From assembly GCA_016584495.1 (NCBI GenBank), contig WAID01000001.1:1860001-1924000 (forward strand): 64,000 bases of DNA, read 5' to 3'. Positions 33,317 through 44,064 of this stretch are shown here, one piece after another. The stretch's first letter is position 1. Every line of letters begins with the position of its first letter. The notes under the pieces are model-generated. The model ran no database searches, was not told the origin of the DNA, and worked only from the letters and a program-made list of their open reading frames with translations. Made by a program: the position numbers and the translations under genes. Origin of the DNA: Celoporthe dispersa (taxonomy: Eukaryota > Ascomycota > Sordariomycetes > Diaporthales > Cryphonectriaceae).

Positions 33317-33603
33317 CGTGTGCGCGGGCGTCGGGCCTTGCGCGGTTCCGCCGGTTGCGCCCGCCTGAATTCCTCGAGCGTGATCTGGTTGAGAAGCATC
33401 AAGAAACGAAAGTTGTCTCCCACTGTGGCGGTGTTGTGAAGCACGCGGTCCACCAAGAAGCGGGCGGCTGCGTCGTTTCGCGTCTTGTGTATGAGTGCCT
33501 CGCGGACAGACTCTGGTAGGTTCGCATTTGTCAAGAGCGGCGCGAGCGTGGGCGTCGCTGGCAAAGAGGCAAATGGTAATGATGGCGGCGCCGTCGCGTC
33601 CAT
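33304..33603 (-). CDS. Small ORF overlapping the start of the DUF3807 gene
   Basis: A 99-residue frame starting MDATAPPSLPFASLPATPTL, with a helical, protein-like centre (LPESVREALIHKTRNDAAAR and FLVDRVLHNTATVGDNFRFL). Its last 13 bases overlap the start of the DUF3807 frame. The final residues (RKARRPRTRCRN) look out of frame. Possible readings are an upstream exon of the DUF3807 gene broken by a missing base near GGCGGG (about 33,358-33,363), a bicistronic small gene, or a chance ORF. I favour the first. Confidence 0.45.
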   Translation of the reverse strand: MDATAPPSLPFASLPATPTLAPLLTNANLPESVREALIHKTRNDAAARFLVDRVLHNTATVGDNFRFLMLLNQITLEEFRRAQPAEPRKARRPRTRCRN

Positions 33604-34186
33604 GGCACGCTAGGTTGGCGGGTTGTAGAGGGAGAGGTGGGACGAAAGAAAATGGATACAGAAAGTGCCCAGGTTGAGGAGGACCGCTAAGAAAGGCAGG
33701 GATGAGCTTTCGAGCGCTGGCACCTCGGGCGTGTGTTATGTGTGTGTGTGTGTCTGTGTGTACGTAATCGCGAATCAAAAAGACGGCCAGAGCTGGAAGG
33801 CCATATCATATAAGTGATTTATGGGAATGCAGAATGCTAATCATTTAAAGGTTCTCCTCATGAGCATTAGAAAGAGATCGAAAAGGTGGCCCCCCCTCCA
33901 AGGAAGAAAAAAAAGAAGAAAAACTCCTCCCGGGGATAGGTTCGTACCACCGGAAAGCAGATCAGATTTTAAGTACTGACTATGCATCAACTATGTACTG
34001 CCTAGGAGCTCAAGTGATACCAACCGGCGCGCTTGGGCCACTGTTCAAGCAATGCTAATAATACTAAGAATAATACCCGACAAACCGCCGGACGGTGGGA
34101 TCCTCGATCTGCGTAGTAATGCACATTTGTCCAAACCGGCGTGGCATCTGACCCCCTGCGCCTCCTGATGGTAGCCCCTAGCCAAG
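33604..34186. other. Intergenic region with a TG microsatellite
   Basis: Contains an interrupted (TG)n tract at 33,731-33,762 and an A-rich tract near 33,907-33,925. No gene is supported. Confidence 0.5.
33731..33762 (+). repeat. (TG)n microsatellite
   Basis: Alternating TG over about 32 bases with a TTA interruption and a TC interruption, in the promoter side of the DUF3807 locus. Confidence 0.85.
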
Positions 34187-34969
34187 TCAAGTCTGCGCCT
34201 GGTTGAGCAACAGCATCGCATTTTGGAATGCTTGTACGACCTGTTCGTCTGAGATTCGGCCGCATGTCAGCCGTACTCCGCACCATTTGGCATAGTGGAT
34301 CTCGGACTCACAATTCTGCCGCTTCGAGTCTAGATCGGTCTCCTTGAGCTTCACAAAGTGGGATCGGGTCTGCAGCCGTTTGGCTGCACGTTGGTTGTCA
34401 TGCGCGCACGCAGCGGAAGCCCAGATCTTGAAGTACTGGGCACATTCGTGATCAGCCAACCAACCGAATCCTGACCCGCAGAGAAAAAGGGGGCGTGATC
34501 AAGGTACCTTCACCAGAGCCTCGAATTCAGCCGCCAGCCCAGCCTCGTGCTCGCTGGCGCCTGCCAGGGCCCTGCCGAACCTGACTTCAAGATCATCCCA
34601 ATCGAAAGGGGCCAGATTTCCTGGGGTGCCTGGAGTAGATGGTCTTTCTCGCGCAAGATGAGGAGCGTGGGCGAGGCTGGCAGTATGGCTTCGCCCGTTT
34701 GGCTGGTGACTACCGCGAAGGCCGCGGAGCGGCTCAGGCGTCTTGCTATGGAGAGGACGCGGCAGTCTGCTCTGATGGTCTGGCTCCATCCTGGGAACCA
34801 CTTCGGCATCAACCTCCAGGGACTGAACTGGGTCCACTGGGTCTTCTCGGTGAGGGCTTGTTGATCTAGGTCGGGAGGAAGGAGGAGGGGGTTCTTGCAG
34901 CAGGGTTCCTGGAGAGCCTGGAGGCGGCAGGGGTGGCGTCGTAGACCTGTCGTCGTCCATTCTGATCAC
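34187..34969 (-). CDS. Unknown small fungal protein, three exons
   Basis: I do not recognise the family. Exons on the minus strand are 34969-34508, 34435-34312 and 34248-34187, encoding 215 residues from MIRMDDDRSTTPP (an internal Met four residues in is also possible). Both introns are well supported: donor GTACCT with acceptor GCCCAG, and donor GTGAGT with branch GCTGAC and acceptor CTCAG. The first half is Pro/Ser/Arg-rich and disordered. The second half is helical: FDWDDLEVRFGRALAGASEH, then YFKIWASAACAHDNQRAAKR, ending in YEQVVQAFQNAMLLLNQAQT. The stretch from the Asp/Trp block onward looks like a structured domain. Confidence 0.72.
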
Positions 34970-35880
34970 CTTGCTCTCAGCCGGTGAGGTGGTATGTTCT
35001 ACGCGCCAGTGTAGTACAACTTGCGCGGCTGGGTTGCCCTGAAGAGCTGTTGTTACGCTAGGGTTTTGTCTCCTGTGCTCCTCTTCCTGTGGATAGGCGG
35101 GCCAAACTCCTGTAGGAGTTGCGATAGTCTAGCCCGTATGTCTTTCGTGTCCGAGGGCTAGGTTTGACGCTTGTTCTTTGCACTGCAAGTTTGGGAGACG
35201 CGCAGGGCAGGGAGCCGGGGAGGGACGGAGATGTTGACGACGTTCAGACCGATCGCATGAAATAAGGTAAGCAAAGTGGGATTACCCTTTGTCTGACTTG
35301 CTTGCTTCCTTGAGACGTGACGGGAATTCAATGTTCAGCCAGGGTTCATCAGGCAGATGAGTGCTAGGACAGGTGCAATAGCGAGAAGGATCCGCCCTAG
35401 CAGACTCGGCGTGTCGGCGCTTAAGGGCGGCAGGGACCCTCCAGCAGTGGAGCAAGACAGGCAAGGTTGGCACGGGCGGCTCCTTCTTGCCCGCTGACCA
35501 TGGCGCCTGACAGGTGAGACGGCGACTGAAGCGCCGATGTGACGACCTGTGCAGATGTCCTGCATTACCTAATCCTAGGCTGGAGCCGACTGACTAACTG
35601 AACCTCAGCCTCAGCAACGACAACAGGGGTTGGTCGGCGCCTTCGCATCTACGTCACAGATAATGGTCCTCTACGCTTGTTGCATTGCTAGCAGTACTGG
35701 GCGTTCCTCATGTTCTCAGAGAATCAACCGCGACGGTACCTCGACTTCACGGATGAGCGACGCACGCCCTTAGTAAGAGTAAGCCACCCCGTGACTTGAC
35801 CTGACCCTCAGCTTGGCCATCCAGAGGGTGAGACGGCGACAGGCAAGAGCAAACGCCCGTGAGTGCCTCGGCTGGGCAAG
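34970..35880. other. Divergent intergenic region
   Basis: About 0.9 kb between the unknown gene and Atg14, read away from each other. Short ORFs only; nothing supportable. Confidence 0.5.
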
Positions 35881-37582
35881 ATGAGTTGCGACATCTGTCG
35901 CCGGTCGCACCATCCACAGAAGCTTCCCTTCCTCTGCGCTGTCGACGCGAGGAATCGCTTGTACGAAGGGCGTGTCACCCACACCAGGGCCTTGATCGAA
36001 AATGAGGCAGCCGAGGAGAGGATCAACGCCTTTCTGACCCAGACCACATCTCCTTCACCGCGTGGTGGGCACGAGAAATCTTTTGTGCTCGAGAAAATAA
36101 GGACCGCAGAAGTGCAGGCTGCAGACAGGACCAGCCAGATCATCGCGCAGGCCGACAAGCTGCGCGCCGAGGTCGAGGCCGCGAGGAAGGAGATTGATGG
36201 GCGCAAGAAGAAAGTAGCCAGCAGGAGGGCAGATCTCGCTGCGGCTTCAGAGAATGTCACCGAACGCCGCAACAAGCAGCTCGAGGACACCGAGAGGTCC
36301 ATCCAGGTGACCAGGTACAGGTGGAGCAGGGTATTCGAGCGCACGAGCGCCACCAGGAGCTTCTTGTGTATGGAGGCCGCACGAGTGTACGGCCTCCGCC
36401 GCATCAAGAAGAGCAGCAGGTACGAGCTCGGTGGGATCGAGATCCTGGAGCTCCCTGCAATGATCAGTAAGACACCTTCGCTGCCAGTCTCTCTCCTGGC
36501 CGTGCTAACTGGGTCCAGATGCATCCCCGGAGGTCATCACGAATTCACTTGCTCACATTGCGCACATACTGTCGCTGGCCTCACACTACCTGGCCATCCG
36601 TCTGCCAGCGGAAATCACGCTGCCTCACGCCGACTACCCCAGGCCGACGGTCCTGTCCCTAGCTTCTTCGTATCGTCATGGGGAGGTGCCCTTTCCTGGG
36701 ACCGTCGCCATACCTCCAACCGGACCGCAGGATCCAAACCCGAAGCACACGCCACGGCCCCGACCACTCTTTCTCGATAAGCCATTATCAACCCTGGCGA
36801 GAGAAAACCCGTCGACATACTCGTTGTTCATCGAGGGTGTGGTACTGCTAGCCTACGACATTGCGTGGGCTTGTTGCACCCAAGGCGTGCCTATAGGAGA
36901 CAGGACCTCCTACGAAGATGTCTGCAACATGGGTCGCAACTTGTACAACCTCCTGATCGGGAATCAGCTGACGAACAATCCTGCGCTGCGGCTAGCGCAG
37001 ACGCCTGATGAGACGGCAGCCCCTCCTGAACTACCTACCGACCAGCTGGGAGGCAACACGAACCCTATGATGGGCCGCTGGTCTCACGGAACGGCTCATG
37101 CCTATCTAGGAAGCGCAGTAGGCAATGAATTTCTCAGGACCTTTAAACTCCCAAATCCGGTCAAGGTAGCGGATCGGCTCAAGAAGAAAATGCTCAACGA
37201 CGCGGAAGGGCTGGACTGGGAGATGCTGGAAGATGAGGCCTGGGCCCCCGAAGAGCCTATGGAAGATGGTGTCCAAGGGAGACGGAAAACTCCAGGAGAT
37301 CCGGAGCCCGATCGACGACTTTACGGTGTTGAGAGCGTCATGTCAGCCTCCACCGCCAAGACCATGGCCGAGTCGACGGCCGAGGACTTTGCTAGGCTGG
37401 ACCTGGATGACCCGCCAACACCAGAGAATGCGAGGGGACCGGCACGAGCGGTTGGACAAAGATCAAGTCGAGGTGAAGGCTATACCCTAGACGCATGCGT
37501 TGGTAGACCGGTAGACCGTCTGCATCAAGAGAAACTCCGGGACCCGAGACAGAAATTGCTCAAGACACTACAGTGCCTTTGA
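35881..37582 (+). CDS. ATG14: Atg14/Barkor-type subunit of autophagy PI3-kinase complex I
   Basis: Targets the Vps34-Vps15-Atg6 complex to the phagophore site. The exons are 35881-36466 and 36519-37582, giving 549 residues; the 52-base intron has donor GTAAGA, branch GCTAAC and acceptor TCCAG. It starts MSCDICRRSHHPQKLPFLCA, the N-terminal cysteine motif of Atg14/Barkor proteins, followed by VDARNRLYEGR. A long coiled coil follows (DKLRAEVEAARKEIDGRKKK). After the intron come NASPEVITNSLAHIAHILSL, ASHYLAIRLPAEI and GVVLLAYDIAWACCTQG, which match the Vps38/Atg14 C-terminal fold as I remember it. The end is disordered. It lies about 10 kb from Atg6, its complex partner. Confusion with Vps38/UVRAG is possible but less likely given the CxxC start. 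Confidence 0.85.
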
Positions 37583-37879
37583 CCTAAGGGTCTTGTTACT
37601 GCGACACCAAGTTGTACACACAAACATCCGAGGTCTTTACCGCCCCGTACCTGCTGAGTATAGCCACCTGAGCTATCACCACGTGTTCCTCTCGTCTTGC
37701 CATGAGTGGGACTACGTCACCACCACACAGTAGGTAGGTGCCCGCGTGAAAGTTGGATCCTGTAAGAAGAAGAAAGACAAAGAAAAGGGTCGAGCCCCAG
37801 AGCCCACACGCACGTCTGCACGTCCCAGCCATGTCAGCACCTAAAACACCCACATGCTCACCGCCAGTTGGCCCGCTCG

Positions 37880-39724
37880 TCAGATCTTTGTTGACACCCC
37901 TCCCTCCTGGCTGCCTACCCTGCTCTCCCATCCAGCCCACTGCTTCGCTCGCGTCTCGATATTTTCTGCCGGCTTACCGACACGGAAGGTAGGCTGTCGC
38001 TGGACGCTGCCTAAAAACTTCATGACAGATCTGAACTGCGGCTTCGAGGCCAGCGCATACATTGTCCTCCACTCGTCAGAGCGCCGGTCCATCCCGACCA
38101 CCATCGCGAACTGCAGAAACGTGCCCAAAGGGAACCCCGCGAGGATAAGATTCACCTTGCCGGCACCGTCGTCGAAGAACGTGGGGATTGCCCTGCAGAT
38201 GTTGAGGAGGTATTGTCGGAGGTCGGTGACCCTCACCGGGGGACTGTCTGGTTGTTGGTCCCCTTCTCCTCCTCGCTGGCTGTATAATACGCCACGTTTC
38301 CGAAGGAGGACCTGTAAAGCGCTGTAGAGATAGAGACAGGCACACGAGTACAGTATCAGGGTATAGAGCTCCGGGAGCTCGTCGATGAGGCGGCCTTCTT
38401 CTGATGAGATGCGGGCGAGATGCTTGGCGTAGATCCGATCCGGCTGTTCCGCCGAGTACCAGCGCTGGAGCGCGGCATCGTGAGCCCAAGACGTATCGAT
38501 GAGCTCCTGGATCCGAGCACACTTCTCGTGGCCGTCGCTCATCACCATGGCAAGGTCGATGTCCTCTAGGAGGCCAGGTATCTCAACAAAGACGTCCATG
38601 AGTCTATCTCTGGCTTCCCTGGAGCGCTTATACCAAGGGACCGTCTTCCAGTCCGGATGGCTCATGAGGTTGCGCTTCCGCGAGGTGAGGCCTGATATCG
38701 TCTAAGTGATGTGAGCATCAACACTATCCAAGTACCAAGAACAAACACACACACACACACACACATACACACGCACATACGAGAGAAAGAGAGCAGAGAA
38801 GCAAGTTAATGGAAAGCCGCCTTTCTTCTCTTACTCACCAAGACCAACCGCAAGTCCAAGAATATCCCATAGCCATGATCATCCACAGCGCTCCAAGGCG
38901 TCCTCGCCTCCATGATAGCCAGAGCCCCAAGGTTGTGCGACCGCCAGTGCCGCCACTGCGCCAGCAGGTCGCCCTCATCCATCCCATACAGAATCTCGAA
39001 CGTCATCATGAGCTTGCTGGCCAGCAGCGCCGCATCGCTCTTACTCCTCGCCGGTGAGCGCAGCGCCGCAGACTCCAGCTGCAGGGCCCGCCCGTAGGCC
39101 AAGACGCTCTCGGCCCGCATCCAGGAGCCTGGTTTGCCGGCGCCACCCCTAGAGAGCTCGTCCTCAGAGGCAAGCATCGCCAGGCTCGTGGCCACCATCG
39201 CGGCGTGGAGCGCGGGCTCCGTGCGGCAGAGCTGCTGTGCCGAGCCTGCCCATCTGCAGCACGTGGTTGGGCTGCGGCTGCGAGGGAGAAAATTGTCCCA
39301 GAAGAGAGATATGTACTTATCTTCGCGTGCCGTCCTCGCCAGTCCGTCCAGCAGGGTGATTTGGGGGGCGGTGGAGGTGCTCCCCTCGTGGCGCCGGTGG
39401 GAGATGGCTGTCGAGGGCCCGGTCCGTCCTCTGCTTTCTTCTCTTCCAAGACTTGCTGTCCAGGCCACGCTGGATCCCCGGCCAGAGGCATCAGAGTTCA
39501 AAAAGATGCGTTCTCTCTCGTAGCCACCACACTGAGTACCTGACTTGACGCACTGGCCGCATGAAGGGCGCTGGTAATCGCACTTGCTTCAAGGTTAGCC
39601 AAGAATCATTTTGCAACGAAACCGCGTGAGGTCGCCTGGAAGCAAGGTAATACAATCCACTTACTCCTTTCTTCTTCCTGCGGCATGTGTGGCACGCCTT
39701 GGACCGCCCTGGAACACCCACCAT
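37880..39724 (-). CDS. Zn2Cys6 transcription factor with fungal-specific middle domain (first)
   Basis: Predicted nuclear DNA-binding regulator. Exons on the minus strand are 39724-39665, 39582-38839 and 38701-37880, encoding 541 residues. The zinc cluster spans the first splice junction: ACHTCRRKKKG joined to CDYQRPSCGQCVKSGTQCGG gives the spacing CX2CX6CX6CX2CX6C. This junction requires an AAG acceptor, and a GCTAAC branch point sits just upstream. Later segments (FWDNFLPRSRS, AALLASKLMMTFEILYGMDE, LAQWRHWRSHNLGALAIMEA) resemble the fungal transcription factor domain 2 class (DUF3468-like). The second intron contains an (AC)n tract. No target gene is evident from sequence. Confidence 0.88.
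38744..38780 (+). repeat. (AC)n microsatellite inside an intron
   Basis: About 37 bases of mostly AC dinucleotides with T and G interruptions, in intron 2 of the first Zn2Cys6 gene. Confidence 0.85.
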
Positions 39725-40489
39725 AATTAATGAGCAAATCAGAGCGACAGGGCGGAAAAAACAGTCTGGCGGGAAAAGGCCACGCGCGCAATGCCTCCGC
39801 CTTAGGCCTCGCTACTTTTCGTCGGGGCCCCTACAGATATTCAAAGGCGGGTTGTCTCGAGTCGACGGCGCATGTAAGTACCATAAACACAGCAAGCGGC
39901 CCCCAAAACTCCAGGGCTATGTGAGTATGACGGATTCCGCCCCCCTCCCCTCCCCACTCGCTAACGATCAATGGAGATTTGGACGGCAGGACGGCATGAT
40001 GAGGGTTTCCTGGGGCGCTCTAATTCAAGGAAGACGCCGCGCATCTGCAGCGCTAAATACTATTCGCACATCCATCTCGGATATAGCCCAGCCAAAGTTT
40101 ATGCACGATGACAGCAGAACCGTACACACGCAGATGCCGCTAATAGCAATTCAGTGACGGCCATATATTCCACGAGTGCGGGGGGAAGAAGAAAAGCCTG
40201 GGTCAGAACTTTCCCCAGCAAACGCCACACACTCGTAGTCTGCATAACTTTAGCAAGAATGTGTCTCGAGTGGAAACAAGGAACAGGATATGTAGTGTTG
40301 ATCGACAAAGGTGGCCGTTAACGACTTGGGGCTGCGACGAGGTGGAAGCCAATCCGTGCACATTTGTCACTCCAAGAGATGGCAAAGTCTTGCCTTGATC
40401 AAGCCTTGGTTTAAACGCTTTTGGGCCAATGCACCAGTCTGGTAAAAGATGTGTGCTCTGCACCTTAGTCCAGCATGCTCTCCGCATGT
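39725..40489. other. Intergenic region between two regulators
   Basis: About 0.76 kb separates the start of one Zn2Cys6 gene and the end of the next, both on the minus strand. No gene or RNA was recognised. Confidence 0.5.
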
Positions 40490-42973
40490 TCAATATATAG
40501 GCCCGGTCTCGTTAGTCGGCTCGTCCATGATGATGTCCCAGGTATCCTGTTCCGGTCAGTGGAAGCCTGGCCATACATACGAGAAGAGACGAACCCAATC
40601 AAAGTCCATGTCGGAAAAGTTCTTTTCGAACGAGAAGCCACCAGGAGAAGCCTCATCAAATTTCGGACTGCCAACCAGCCCAGAGACCTGCTCCGGTAGT
40701 TGACCCGCCGCCGCCGCCTTCTGGGACGATCCAGCGCCAGACCCGGCCCGAGAGCCCGAGAGCATGCCGATAAGGAACTGATGGACCCTCTTCGCCTCGT
40801 CATAGCCGTCCATCGCGTCCTCCAGGAGCTGACACGACCTCTCGAGCGCCCGCACGAGGACAGCGCTGTCTGGGGTCGCAGATACCTCCTGGTCCGGGGC
40901 CTTGCGCCGTAGCGCCAGCTCCAGGACCAGGACTGTCGTGCCGAGCATCAGCATCTGGAGTGTCTGCGAGATCCTGTAGAACGCCGGCTCTAGGCCCTCC
41001 TGAAAGGCCAACAGTGCCAGGGCCGACGAGATGCATCGTTCGCGGGAGAGCTTGAAGCGACCATCGCGGCGGTCCTTTGCCAGAAATCTGCGGTGTAATG
41101 TGCACATGCCCCTGTGGTACATGCCCATCAGGCTCAGGTTGGAGAATGTTGCCAGGTTGCGAGCCAGCGGCGTCGACTCGGTCCCTCCTGAAGACGCTGG
41201 CGTCACTGGTGTCTTCATGTACGCAGGGAAACCCTCATACACGGTAAACACGGCGCGGTCGATCTCGAGAACGGTCTCGTATGAGCCCAGGCTTGGGTTG
41301 CTGTTCAGGTCGGCCACGCGCCCCAGCTCGCGGAACAGACGACCCTTGACAATAAGATACGTCGTAGCTGTGGCCTCGAAGAGCGGGCGCGAGGGCGGAA
41401 GCGCAGTCATGCTCTCTGAGAGCTCCCAGTCGTACAGGTTACGCGGCTCCAGAGTATCCGAGTAGACAGCCGACATAGTGCGAGGGAACTCGCCGAGAAA
41501 AGAGGCCATGCTGTCAAGGCTGACTACGGATGACCAGACGCGCCGCCGGTATTCGGCTTGCAAGACCGAGATACCGGCAAGCTGTGCTGGATCCCGATGG
41601 TAGCCCATGTTGATGGCAGCGCGCATGATCACGCCTGTCATGATCCAGAGCCCGCGCCGGTTGTCGTCCTTGCGATTAAGCTCGGCGGTAGCGTTGAAAC
41701 GCAAAGTCTCGATCGTGTAGGGGAAACACTTGGCGATGTCGCCGCTCAGCAAGCACTGCGCAGTTCGCATCCGGTACAGCTGAAAGAGTGGTCCAGAGCG
41801 GCCTTCGTACTCGGGTGGCTCGCCGTATTGGTGGTACGCGAGCATGGCAATGCCGAGGATAGAGAAAAGTAAGCCAAGCCATATGAAATTTGTCCGGGAT
41901 GGGTCCTTCCAGTGCTCATTGTACTCGCGCGTGAAAGTCGGCTCGTGAAGTAGAGCTGTCCACGTTATGAGGATCGGCTTCATCAGCCTTACGGTGTAAG
42001 GGGAGGGGGAAAGCTGCATTACTCACGAGGCACAGCGATGGGAAAGGCTTTTTGGTCGAAAAAGCGGGCGAGGAGCCGGTCGACCTCATGTTTAGGCGGC
42101 AGGGTGAGTATAATCTCCATCCTCTCGAGTGGCTTCACCTGGCCAAATAGCAGGCTTGATCCATCAACTGTATGTGACAGTGTGGGCCCGAGGTCGTGGT
42201 CACCCTGACCGTCTTGCTTGTGATCCCACGCTCTCTTGAGCTCGTTGATCTAAGGCCCATCAGCTCAGCACCATGAGCCATATAGACACAGTAATAGCTC
42301 ATCATAAGAAACGCCAAGATACTTGCTTCTTCGAGCACAACAGACCAGTCATCCCCACCGAGGTATACAGAATGGACGCCGTCCATGACCGTCTTTCCCT
42401 TTGCTCCCAAAAAGCACGCCCTGATTTGTAGCATCAGATACCACAGTGTGCACAGTCTCAGGTATGGGGCTCTTCTCAAGAACGTGAGACTCGGGTCTGT
42501 GGTTGCTCCGTGGCGGCGATGAAGCCTGCGGGCGCTCTGCGATGAGTTTCTTGACAAGATCCTCCAAGCTGTCGATCCTCTGGCGTATGGCATCGCCACT
42601 CGAGCTGACATCGCTGCCGAGGGCGGTGGCGGCGGACGCTGGCCGGCTGCTGCTCGTCTGGTCTCCAGCAGCAGCCGGTCTAACCTCAGCTCGTCCCCTC
42701 TGGCCGCTTCTTGAAGGGATCGTGGGAGCCACGTTCGTAGGCCCACGAAACCTGCAGGCTGTCTGCTCATCTCGAGCCACGCAGTTCTGGCATGGTTTCT
42801 CCCGATTGCACTTGAGCCTACCACGCGTCCGTCAGCACGTGCCTCATGGCGATGAACCGCATTCTGCTGGGTGCAGAGCACGCTCACTTTCTGGAGCGGC
42901 AGGGGTCACATGAGAGAGGAACACGTGAGCGCCGTCGAGATTTTGGGAATTCTGGCTGCTGAGACTGTATCAT
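40490..42973 (-). CDS. Zn2Cys6 transcription factor with fungal-specific domain (second); one frame change
   Basis: Predicted DNA-binding regulator. The minus-strand exons I read are 42973-42888, 42817-42327, 42249-42027, 41955-40595 and 40546-40490. The start is MIQSQQPEF. The zinc cluster crosses intron 1: CDPCRSRK joined to LKCNREKPCQNCVARDEQ and then TAC, the canonical CX2CX6CX5CX2CX8C. A linker coil follows (RQRIDSLEDLVKKLIAERP). Near 42,393-42,402 one extra base breaks the frame before KTVMDGVHSVYLGGDDW. The intron 42326-42250 appears to be GC-AG (donor GCAAGT, acceptor CTTAG). The large exon holds the fungal transcription factor domain (HEPTFTREYNEHW, YRRRVWSSVVSLDSMASFLG). The last 48-base intron (donor GTTCGT) is tentative; without it the frame stops at 40,556. 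Confidence 0.85.
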
Positions 42974-44064
42974 GGTGGTGGATCGTACTGCGGTCAAGGC
43001 CTGGTTCGGATGCAGGCTGCCCAGGCTGGCTCGGGGAATAAGCAATGAATGTGACTGTGCCGCGTTGTCAAGCGTCCGTCACATGACTGCGAACGAGCGG
43101 AAGGCTCTGTGTATCGATAGCTTGACTCCTCACTTCCAAGCATGTCAGCGAGTATTAAGCCACATTTTTCAGAAAAAAAGAAACCAGGCAAGTATGTATG
43201 TTGTCAGGAGAGTAGAAAATGAGCCTAGTGTACATTGGAAATAAAGGTCTCAGGGAGGTTGTCTTCTGCATCACGTAATCAGACAGAGATCCCAATCTCA
43301 GCGGGCATGGCACAGTTAAGGCAGTGAAAAGCTGTTTCCTCTTGAGTTTGGTACTATGAGTATTTAGTAGTCATCAGCTCTTACAAACATTCTACAACAA
43401 GGAGGATAGCATATTTGATGTTGATAGGTAATTTGTACTGAGGATAATAATAATTGGTGTTATCTAGTTTGGTGATCACTTCTTGGGCACTTGTAACGAG
43501 TTCCACGCTCTTCAAATATTATCATCTGGCCCCAATCTAGTCGGTCATTCTTCTCTTGCCCAGCAGCTGAGTGAGGACTTGAATTGATCAATGATCACTT
43601 CCAAGTGCCAGTAATAAAGTCCAAATACGTCCATTTGGCCAAGTGGGAGTGCTCTGTAGCCCTAATCCGAAACCTATATTTCTTGTAAGAGTGCAGGCTT
43701 AAACAACCACCGTTTCTGTGTTTCCATAGCACTTGGACAAAAGAATTCACTCATTCTTGCAAGCTCCACAGACATTCTTTCCCTCAGATCTGCCAATCTG
43801 CCAGATATTTACGCCTCAAATAAATACTTTGTCACACAGCTAAGTGCATGGCCCGCTCCCTGCCTAGACCCCGGCACCACAGTAAAGTCCGCGGAGATGG
43901 ATGGAATTATCCCCATGGCTGATGATTGTGTACCATCTCTTGGAGCTGTGTAAATAGTACTTAAAACCTGCACATCCTTTATTGAGAGCAAATATTTCAA
44001 CTTGTCGCCCATACTCCCTTTATTTTTATTTTTCCTTCTCTACAACCGGCCTGACCAAACCACG
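42974..44064. other. Divergent intergenic region, regulator to dehydrogenase
   Basis: About 1.1 kb separating the second Zn2Cys6 gene from the dehydrogenase, transcribed away from each other. It is AT-rich near 43,360-43,480. No gene was seen. The arrangement would allow shared control, but no inverted CGG-type site pair was convincingly found. Confidence 0.45.

Noticed and set aside
40547..40576. A 30-base intron at the end of the second Zn2Cys6 gene
   Set aside because: Too short to splice; a donor at 40,594 gives a 48-base intron in frame and was preferred.
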